This document shows, one piece after another, positions 1-5,826 of a stretch of 9,408 nt of DNA (the first letter of the stretch is position 1; each line of letters starts with the position of its first letter). The DNA lies in contig CAWFFV010000067.1 of NCBI GenBank assembly GCA_963814985.1, positions 1 to 9,408 of the forward strand, given 5' to 3'. The notes below the pieces were generated by a model. It saw only the letters and a list, made by a program, of their open reading frames with translations. It did no database searches and had not been told where the DNA came from. The DNA comes from CAWFFV01 sp963814985. GTDB lineage: Bacteria; Chloroflexota; Ktedonobacteria; Ktedonobacterales; Ktedonobacteraceae. The translations under genes were made by a program, and so were the position numbers.

Positions 1-29
1 GTTTTTGGAAAAGAGTTTTTGCGATCCCA

Positions 30-86
30 GGAAATTCCCCAAATTTCCCGCCTCGCACTCTGGCAGGAGTGGCTACCCACCCCTGC
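30..86. repeat. Two small inverted repeats downstream of the halogenase-like pseudogene
   Basis: Two hairpins are visible. GGAAATT (30-36) pairs perfectly with AATTTCC (42-48) around a 5-base loop. GCAGGAGTGG (63-72) pairs with CCACCCCTGC (77-86) with one mismatch. They lie just past the inferred stop codon (99-97) of the minus-strand pseudogene. Neither is followed by a T-run on the minus strand, so they do not look like an ordinary intrinsic terminator. They could be part of a dispersed repeat or the edge of an element that continues beyond the window. The remainder of 1-96 shows no convincing coding signal. Confidence 0.35.
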
Positions 87-96
87 ACCGCGGCTT

Positions 97-1672
97 TCAT
101 CCGAAAATTTGGCCAGCTTTCAAAGCCAGGGTTGTGTCGCCTGAGCTTCTGAGCTTGTCGCTCAAGATAGCCGCAATATGGCTTGAGTCTTCCTGTTACC
201 ATAGCAACGTAGTCAACATCCCTTCATATAATCGTACAGCCGGGATTAGCAGCTATCCCCTCACTGACTTCTACCTTCCCATCAACAATATTGACGTACC
301 AATTACCACCCTGGTCTCCAGTAATCTCGAACTGATAGAGTGCTGTGATGCCTGCAGTCCTCTGTGGCTCGTGTGCCAGCCAATAGCCAAGCCCGTTAAA
401 AATATCGCGTGGCGTCTTGGTTTCTCCTTAGTCGGCAATCCCAATTTAGCCAGTATATACTCGTCCAGACCTTCCAGATTGCGTACCCCATGCACACCTG
501 AGACCAGATAGACAAAATCACGGCGAGCAGCCATTTCTGCATAAGGGTTAACGATTTCCTTGGCTCGCTGCCAGTACTGTTCTTTCTCTCTCTTCATCGT
601 AGAAATAGTGCACAAATGAAAGAATAGGATCGAGGAAATCCTTATATGTTCTTATCGTAATAGTTCAAATAGCTCTTGTTCTCGCTCTGGCTGCTTCAAG
701 ACACTGTCGATGATCCTGGCAGCCATATTCGCACTGTTCATAGCCAGGAAGATGCCCGCAGAAAACAGTGGATCAACGAAAGTTGCGGCGTCACCAACGA
801 GGAGAAAACCTGGGCCGTAGAACTGCTTACTTTGATAGGACCAGTCACGAGCGGTGCGGAACCCGCTCACACGTGTGGCCGAAGCCAGAAGACGCCTGGT
901 GTCCACCGATTTATCAATTATCCGCAAGAATGTTTGTTCCAGGTTCTCGCGACCGCTCCACATTGGACACGGGAGTAACCCATCCGACGCTATGTGTGCC
1001 ATCATGCAGAGGGAATAACCCAGATCCAACCATCCAAAACGTTCTCGGTCAGGATGTTCCCTTTTTTCTCGCCGTCTAAAGTAGAGACCACCCTGATAGT
1101 ATGCCCAGACTGCGATGTTCTTGAGTTGTTCGTCCCACTTAATCCACTTATGCTTACGAGCCAGAAGTGTCGATTGGCCGCTGGCGTCCACCACTAAGCT
1201 GGCCCGCACTGTGGTCGCGGGACCCCCACCTGCCTTTGTATATGTAAAGCCGACACAGCGCTCACCTTCAAAGACAGCGTCCACGACTTGCGTATCTTCC
1301 AGAACGGTAGCTCCCAGAGCGGCGTGCATTCTTCAGCAACAGGTAGTCAAACTCAGAACGTACCACCTGGAACGAATGTCTCAAATGGTCCTCCTTCACT
1401 GAAGGAGAACGACCATAGATTCGTGTCCCCGCCCCCACCGCAACGAATTTCCGAACTTTTTCGGTAAAGCCAAAGCGTGCGACTTCGTCAAATATACCCA
1501 GTTCCTTAAGCGTTGGCTGTGTTCCTGGCACCAACGATTCCCCAATGTGGTAGCGCGGAAACTTCTCTCGTTCTACCACCAGCACCCGATATCCTCGTTT
1601 CGCCAGTAATCCAGCTGTGGTAGAGCCTGCAGGGCCGGCTCCAATAATCGCAACATCATATTTTTCGGACAT
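97..1672 (-). pseudogene. Flavin-dependent halogenase-like oxidoreductase fused to SCP2-like domain, multiply frameshifted
   Basis: Conceptually an FAD enzyme of about 525 residues. The N-terminus has the Rossmann motif GAGPAG (residues 11-16) and PRYHIGESL (39-47), as in halogenases of the phenol/pyrrole type. The halogenase hallmark GWxWxIP survives as DGWIWVIP, but in a different frame (about 1051-1011); the following LHDGTHSVGWVTPVS lies in the third frame (about 1009-965). The second FAD motif, GDAATFVDPLFSAG, is back in the earlier frame. The C-terminal part (about 420-97) reads as an SCP2/sterol-carrier-like domain (ALYQFEITGDQGG, NWYVNIVDGKVEVSEG, later GDTTLALKAGQIF) ending at TGA 99-97. 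Inferred lesions: 1321-1322, the A6 run 1067-1062, the CCC run 1013-1011, about 950-935, 666-661, 650-649, about 595-581, about 428-417, an in-frame TGA at 226-224, and about 184-171. All but one of the indels are +1. The start at 1672 has a good AAGGAG site. The family call for the oxidoreductase is firm; true halogenase activity of the ancestor is likely but unproven. As sequenced, no functional protein can be made. Confidence 0.8.
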
Positions 1673-1680
1673 GGATGTGT

Positions 1681-1686
1681 CTCCTT
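1681..1686 (-). promoter_or_regulatory. Shine-Dalgarno AAGGAG fixing the halogenase-like start
   Basis: On the minus strand AAGGAG sits 8 bases before ATG 1672-1670, ideal spacing. It favours the start MSEKYDVAIIGAG over the in-frame ATG at 1696, which lies upstream of this site. Confidence 0.65.
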
Positions 1687-1750
1687 CTGAGATCAAATTT
1701 GTACATTTTTAGTGAACATAAGTAATTTGACTGTGGAAAATAGCCAAATT

Positions 1751-1776
1751 TCTATATAGAGAACTATTGATCAATA
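1751..1776. promoter_or_regulatory. Two adjacent perfect palindromes, possible operator
   Basis: TCTATATAGA (1751-1760) and TATTGATCAATA (1765-1776) are perfect palindromes separated by 4 bases in the AT-rich 240-bp gap upstream of the halogenase-like pseudogene. Paired dyads at a promoter suit a dimeric repressor site. No regulator gene is present in the window, and short AT-rich palindromes can arise by chance. The rest of the gap (1673-1912) holds nothing else that can be supported. Confidence 0.25.
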
Positions 1777-1912
1777 TCATGCCATATTTGGTAACAAATT
1801 GTAAAGGTTGCCTGATTTTGGACTATATTCTGTGTAGTATTTGAGTTTGCCGATTGTGCCAGGAAACAGCGCTTTAGACTATTTCGTCGAGATACGCCAG
1901 GACGCACATGCT

Positions 1913-2883
1913 TCATTCTACCTGCATGAGTGCTCTCTTCAAATGCTCTAAAGATGTATTGCCGCCAGAAAAAACAATCCCGACTTTCTTATTAGCCAGT
2001 TCTTCGCGTAAATGATAAGCAGCGGCAAGCGATGCAGCTCCAGCGGCCTCTGCCAGTGTATGGGCACGCTCGATCATCCAGACCATTGCCCGCATAATAT
2101 CCTCCTCACTGACAAGTACAAAATCGTGTAATCCTTCCCACATGATGCTTTGCGGAAGTTCAAAGGCTATCCCAGTTGCCAACCCTTCGGCAAACGTTCG
2201 ATTGGGCGCAGTCACTAAAGACCGTTCCTGCCAGGAGTCATAGGCGGCGGTGATGCCTCGGACTGCACTCCGATTACACGAATAGATGGGTTAACAGCAT
2301 TTGCAACAATGCAAGCGCCAGCTACACCCGTTCCACCACCCACAGGAACAATTATCACAGCTAGCTCTGGCTCATCCTCCAACATTTCTAGCGTGCACGT
2401 GGCGACACCGGCGATCAGTAGAGATTCATCGCCGGAATGAATGTAGCGGTAACCATACTGGTGTGCCAGAGACTCACAAAACAGTTTGGCCTCATCGTAG
2501 TTTGCCCCATGCAAAATCACCTCGGCTCCCATCCCCTGTATAGCGGCAACCTTCCCAGGATTTGCTCCCTCCGGCACCACAATCCGTGCTTGAATGCCAA
2601 ATAAACGAGCAGCGTAAGCCACGGACTGCCCATGATTGCCCGTCGAGGCTGCTACTACACCCCGTTCCCACTCATTTGGAGTGAGTTGAGAGATCAGGTT
2701 GATCCCTCCACGTACCTTGAAAGCCCCTACAGGCTGATAGTTTTCATGTTTGATATACACCTTAGTGCCAATTAACGCATCAATGGCAGGATAGCGGTGC
2801 AAAGGCGTACGTGCCAGGTAGGGACGAATGCATCGTTGAGCCAGTAAAACATCTGTAAATTGAGGAATTTGCATCTTACTCAT
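1913..2883 (-). pseudogene. PLP-dependent threonine/serine dehydratase, one frameshift
   Basis: A fold-type II PLP enzyme of the threonine/serine dehydratase family, expected to deaminate a hydroxyamino acid to a 2-oxoacid in the cytosol. From the start at 2883, the Schiff-base lysine is K56 in PVGAFKVRGG, followed by the substrate loop STGNHGQSVAYAAR and the glycine-rich phosphate-binding stretch VPVGGGTGVAGA. The C-terminal part carries APNRTFAEGLATG and IVFSGGN. The frame breaks at about 2240-2246: reading CCGCCGCC with one extra base restores AYDSWQERSLVTAPNR, the usual link between the halves. The downstream half stays open from about 2215 to the stop at 1915-1913. Restored length is about 323 residues, normal for the family. 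ATG 2883 is preferred to 2904 because of the GAGAG-type site just upstream and the family's usual N-terminus. Either a pseudogene or a one-base sequencing error. Confidence 0.82.
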
Positions 2884-2976
2884 TGCTCTCTTTCTTACAC
2901 ACACGAATGGGAAGCTCTAGTATAGGATATCACGTCTTAGGGATGTGGTGCTCATCCAAATATAGATATGTCTCGC

Positions 2977-3005
2977 TTGTGTGCAGATAATAGACAGAGT
3001 ATGAT
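2977..3005 (+). promoter_or_regulatory. Candidate sigma70-type promoter for the Rpn-like gene
   Basis: TTGTGT (2977-2982) and TATGAT (3000-3005, 5 of 6 to consensus) are separated by exactly 17 bases and lie 23 bases before the probable start at 3029. It is in the divergent gap between the dehydratase and the Rpn-like gene. The -35 element is weak. Confidence 0.35.
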
Positions 3006-3028
3006 ATAGAGAGGTAATGTAGAGAGGG

Positions 3029-3946
3029 ATGAGTGGGGAAGAATGAATTAACAACCTTACGATAGTTCAATGAAAGCTATTTTTTAAAGAGGATGCGGGC
3101 TAATATCTTGCCGCAATCTGTTACCGGGAGCCACTTTGATCTGACGTACTCTATATCGAAGTATCTTCGGTTAACCATACGTGTAGATCGCGTTTATCGT
3201 ATCCAGTACCGGGGGAAACCTCATATCTTCCATCTGGAATTTCAAGCCAGCTCTGACGAAGAGATGGCATACCGTTTACTGGCCTATCACGCAGGATTAT
3301 GGCGAGATTACAGGCAGCCAGTAATTTCGATGATTGTTTACCTCTTTCGATCAAGCATAGTAGATTTGCCATTACGGGAGATCGGTGAACATGGGGAAAT
3401 ACTGACCTTTCATTTTCTTGTATTGGCGTTGTGGACATTAGATGCACGACAGTATGTACAAGAGCATGCCATTAGCATGTATACGTTGTTGCCACGCGAT
3501 GAAAAATGCGCACGCTGAAGTCCTACTGCAAGCGATAGACGAGTTAGTTGAGCATTATCAGGATAGCGAAGCGAAGTTAGCACGGCAACTCTTGTGGCTC
3601 AGTACCTTCTTGCGACGAGCAGAGACGGTGACGCCACAGGATAAGCAGAAAGTGGAGGATCGTTTGAATACATTTGAGCACCTGTTAGAACAGGATGAGT
3701 ATGTCCAGAAGCAGAGAGCATTGGGCCACGAAGAAGGGAGAAACAGAAGGAGAAATACTAGCATTACAAAAAATGCTTGTAAATATTGTGAGTAAGCGTT
3801 TCCCTACTTTGAAAGAATTAGCGCAAAAGCGAGTAGAATGCACAAAGCAGGTAGATGCATTATATGAGATTACCTCACTTCTGGCCGTTGCTCCTGATGA
3901 AGCCACTGTACGCTTAATACTGACTTCTCAACCCATGGCGCACTAG
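3029..3946 (+). pseudogene. Rpn/YhgA-like (PD-(D/E)XK) nuclease family gene, multiply frameshifted
   Basis: The conserved core RVDRVYRIQYRGKPHIFHLEFQ (about 3180-3245) is followed by MAYRLLAYHAGLWRDYRQPV and ISMIVYLFR. This matches the Rpn family (recombination-promoting nuclease, formerly 'putative transposase YhgA-like'), whose nuclease site includes the E-F-Q strand. The C-terminal part has helical segments (EVLLQAIDELVEHYQ, FEHLLEQDEYVQKQRALG) and a tail, APDEATVRLIL. Frame changes, all consistent with one inserted base: the T6 run 3080-3085 (restores IFKEDA), about 3095-3099, about 3117 (restores LLPGA), about 3140-3151, about 3165-3170, about 3494-3503 (restores YTLLP-MKNAHAEVLL) and the GGG at about 3736-3738 (restores EEGETEGEILALQ). 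Upstream in-frame remnants (QPYDSSMKAIF from 3052) show the gene began near 3029-3043, not at 3093. Restored length is about 300 residues. It is not a transposase in itself. Not functional as sequenced unless the indels are errors. Confidence 0.78.
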
Positions 3947-3958
3947 CTACAAGAACAA

Positions 3959-4007
3959 CCCTGCTGATTGTAGAGTAATGCTTATTCTCATCCTACAATC
4001 AGTAGGG
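3959..4007. repeat. Stem-loop with 15-bp arms, possible terminator or small repeat
   Basis: CCCTGCTGATTGTAG (3959-3973) pairs with CTACAATCAGTAGGG (3993-4007) with a single mismatch; the 19-base loop can fold further (GAGTAA against TTATTC). It begins 12 bases after the Rpn-like stop codon, a usual place for a transcription terminator. The 3' side lacks a T-tract, so an intrinsic terminator is uncertain. Confidence 0.45.
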
Positions 4008-4036
4008 CTATTCCTCATATGCCATTCTAAAAGATG

Positions 4037-4176
4037 ACTATTCAGGTTCCCTGCCACTACGGGGCTCTTGTTTTATGTGGATTGCGGTGTTTGCGCCGCA
4101 AACACCGCAATCCACATAAAACAACCTGCGAAGCGCCGTAGGCGCTGAGGAATCAGGGAAAGGGAATCTGAATAGT
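4037..4176. mobile_element. MITE-like element with terminal inverted repeats
   Basis: The outer ends ACTATTCAGGTTCCCT (4037-4052) and AGGGAATCTGAATAGT (4161-4176) are inverted repeats matching at 15 of 16 positions. Between them lies a perfect palindrome (4068-4124) with 28-bp arms around a single central C; the left arm starts TTGTTTTATG and the right arm ends CATAAAACAA. The right half carries a further AGCGCC-GTA-GGCGCT hairpin (4132-4146). The element is about 140 bp, has no ORF of its own and no obvious target-site duplication. T-rich sequence precedes the stem and A-rich sequence follows it, the reverse of an intrinsic terminator. A non-autonomous transposon (MITE) is the best reading; a leftover end pair of an insertion sequence is the alternative. 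Confidence 0.55.
4068..4124. repeat. Perfect 57-base palindrome (28-bp arms, 1-base centre)
   Basis: Bases 4068-4095 and 4097-4124 are exact reverse complements around C4096. As DNA this can extrude a cruciform; as RNA it forms one long hairpin on either strand. Arms this long and perfect suggest recent origin or copying, because mutations would quickly break the symmetry. It forms the core of the MITE-like element. Confidence 0.85.
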
Positions 4177-4180
4177 TACC

Positions 4181-5392
4181 CTAAAGGAAGCGTTGGAATT
4201 GCTGACGCATAAGGCCATAGCGTTCAGCAAAGCGCTTGAGATTGAGGTTGAGATAGGGAGGATGACCTATGCGCGGCAATATCTCTCGACAGGCAGTATC
4301 CAATCCATCCAGTGTAATCACTTTCTGCTGAAGCAAGAGCTTGATATCCATCAGGTCACGATCCGCCCCTCGTGCCACTTTGCTGAGAGCGAGACTATAA
4401 AAGTCAAAATAGAAGATATCGACTGACCCGGAGCGTCCAACGTACCTGGATTGTGTCGTCCATTGTGTGGGAAGAGGAATGAGATCAGCAGGTGAGGCAA
4501 GCTCAACACCGATCTGCATTTGATCCAAAACACGTTGAATTGCGTTCAGCATTTCATCCTGGTCTGTCGTGTCCAGCACAACCTCTATATTTATAGTTCC
4601 ATTCATCGTCCCATTCATAGCTCCACCAGGACGAGTTCCCATGTGGATCAAAGCTGTCTCTCCTGAAAGATACAGGCGTGCGGGTTTGCGCATGGCTTGA
4701 CCAACAGACGTGAGGAATTTGTCAATCTCAGCTTTTCCTATGCCTTGTGGCATGGATATCCCACGTCCTTGCTCGCCCGTGCTGTCTCCTTTCCAGAGAT
4801 CCAGGGCCGCAATAGGAGTTTCTGCCTGACGATGCTTTGGCTCTTCCTGAAGCAAAAGATGATCGACATGCTTTTGCCAATCAGCGATAAGGTCCAGGGG
4901 CCAGCCATGCCGTCGTTGTTCTATTTCCTGCAATGCCTGCAAACCCACTTCCCCATACTGGGTGGCAGGTGGAGGTAACAGGCGACCTTCCCATAGGTAA
5001 GCAAATTGCTGCTCAGGAAAGGCCGGTACACGCCCAAGGGCCATCGTCAAGCGAAATGACCACTGCCGTTGCAGATAGATAGTTGCCAGTGTCAAAACCG
5101 CGATTTGCTCGGCAAAAGCGGGATCACATGTATTGTAAGCTTCGAGTACTGCATCAGCTAACTCAGGATGCAACAAAAAGAGAGCGATGCTTGCATTATG
5201 CACCGGTGCATACTCGCATTGAGCCAGGCGTATTACCAACTCAGTAGCAGGCAACGGACTTGTCGGGTGTGGCTCACCCATCAGATAGTCGATCCCCCAG
5301 GCACGTAGTGAGTTGATTAAGCGTTTAAGTTCTTGATCATAAGATTGATTTTGAGATAAAGCAGGTTGCCTACTTGGATTGGCACTCACCAT
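4181..5392 (-). CDS. Two-domain protein with C-terminal nucleotidyltransferase-fold-like (DUF6036/AbiEii-like) region
   Basis: An intact 403-residue ORF. ATG 5392 has GGAG five bases upstream. Residues about 15-180 look mainly helical (LINSLRAWGIDYL, QIAVLTLATIYLQ, ALQEIEQR) and match no family I can name. Residues about 220-395 resemble the minimal nucleotidyltransferase fold of DUF6036/AbiEii-type proteins: LYLSGETALIHMG (241-253) at the place of the glycine motif, a beta strand TINIEVVLD (265-273), then VDIFYFDFYSLALSKVARG (324-342) and RDLMDIKLLLQ (345-355), a typical pattern of this group. The usual acidic D-x-D catalytic pair appears replaced by N268-x-E270, and the second glycine of GG by E245, so catalysis is doubtful. 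A short duplication (NGTMNGTIN, 260-268) sits just before that strand. No signal peptide or membrane segment. Such folds often occur in toxin-antitoxin and abortive-infection pairs, which is context only. Product assignment is tentative; the gene itself is secure. Confidence 0.72.
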   Translation of the reverse strand: MVSANPSRQPALSQNQSYDQELKRLINSLRAWGIDYLMGEPHPTSPLPATELVIRLAQCEYAPVHNASIALFLLHPELADAVLEAYNTCDPAFAEQIAVLTLATIYLQRQWSFRLTMALGRVPAFPEQQFAYLWEGRLLPPPATQYGEVGLQALQEIEQRRHGWPLDLIADWQKHVDHLLLQEEPKHRQAETPIAALDLWKGDSTGEQGRGISMPQGIGKAEIDKFLTSVGQAMRKPARLYLSGETALIHMGTRPGGAMNGTMNGTINIEVVLDTTDQDEMLNAIQRVLDQMQIGVELASPADLIPLPTQWTTQSRYVGRSGSVDIFYFDFYSLALSKVARGADRDLMDIKLLLQQKVITLDGLDTACREILPRIGHPPYLNLNLKRFAERYGLMRQQFQRFL

Positions 5393-5512
5393 ATTTACTC
5401 CGATCTATCAAAACATCCTTGTCTCCAGTAGAAGCTATTCTACCTGAGAAAACTTCATTTCATCATTTTAAGCTACCCAAACGTCCCCCATTACCCTTCT
5501 CATCTTACAATA

Positions 5513-5541
5513 TTGACATCTCATCTATTTCCTTGTAAATT
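5513..5541 (+). promoter_or_regulatory. Candidate promoter for the NACHT gene
   Basis: TTGACA (5513-5518, perfect -35) is followed after 17 bases by TAAATT (5536-5541, 4 of 6 to the -10 consensus), about 60 bases before the probable start ATG at 5603. It lies in the 210-bp divergent gap with the 403-residue gene. No clear operator is seen. Confidence 0.4.
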
Positions 5542-5602
5542 TCAAATGTATTTGCGTCTATATACTAAAGGCCAAAGATTACGTGAGAAAGCGGTGTGAA
5601 AA

Positions 5603-5826
5603 ATGGTAGAACCTATCTCTCTTGCAGTTACAACGGGTGTCGTCGTTACATACCTCACTAAAAATGCCCCCTCCTGGTTAGAGAGCATTCTGGTGCTCTT
5701 TTTGATAAAGGGAAAGAATTCATTGTCGAAAAAGGTACCGGCTATGGGCGTAACCGTCTGCACCTGGACGAAAAAGAACAGCAGCGCCACCTGGAACTGG
5801 TCCTGAAAAATGCAGTTGAAAGAGGG
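5603..5826 (+). pseudogene. Displaced N-terminal segment of the NACHT protein (frameshift near 5690)
   Basis: ATG 5603 opens a frame reading MVEPISLAVTTGVVVTYLTK then NAPSWLESI, a hydrophobic, helix-like N-terminus. At about 5690-5700 the sensible reading moves by -1 into the frame of the large NACHT ORF, giving GALFDKGKEFIVEKGTGYG, then RLHLDEKEQQRHLELVLKN and AVERGLKTFQT, continuous with position 5827. The NACHT frame has been open since the stop at 5659-5661 but has no ATG before 5827. So the native protein almost certainly began at 5603, and one base is missing near 5690. A T5 run (5699-5703) at this point makes slippage or a sequencing error equally possible. Ribosome-binding sequence before 5603 is weak. 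Confidence 0.65.

Noticed and set aside
5..511. Plus-strand ORF of 168 codons
   Set aside because: It is antisense to the SCP2-like part of the minus-strand pseudogene, whose residues match a known domain; the plus translation is rich in S, P and C without any motif.
271..615. Separate small minus-strand gene
   Set aside because: Its first part continues the halogenase-like C-terminus (KEQYWQRAKEIVNP) and its last part is out-of-frame reading of the SCP2-like domain, so it is a fragment, not a gene.
676..1402. Overlapping plus-strand ORFs opposite the halogenase-like gene
   Set aside because: They are shadows of the minus-strand coding sequence, where the FAD-binding motifs lie.
2213..2217. 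Two translationally coupled subunit genes (overlapping stop and start) for the dehydratase
   Set aside because: Both halves belong to one fold and one extra base restores the conserved linker, so the TAGTG overlap is accidental.
3029..3946. Transposase of an insertion sequence
   Set aside because: The old label for YhgA-like proteins is 'putative transposase', but the family is PD-(D/E)XK nuclease-like; no DDE motif or flanking terminal inverted repeats are seen.
4068..4124. Bidirectional intrinsic terminator
   Set aside because: The stem is preceded by T-rich and followed by A-rich sequence in both directions; the U-tract required after the hairpin is missing.
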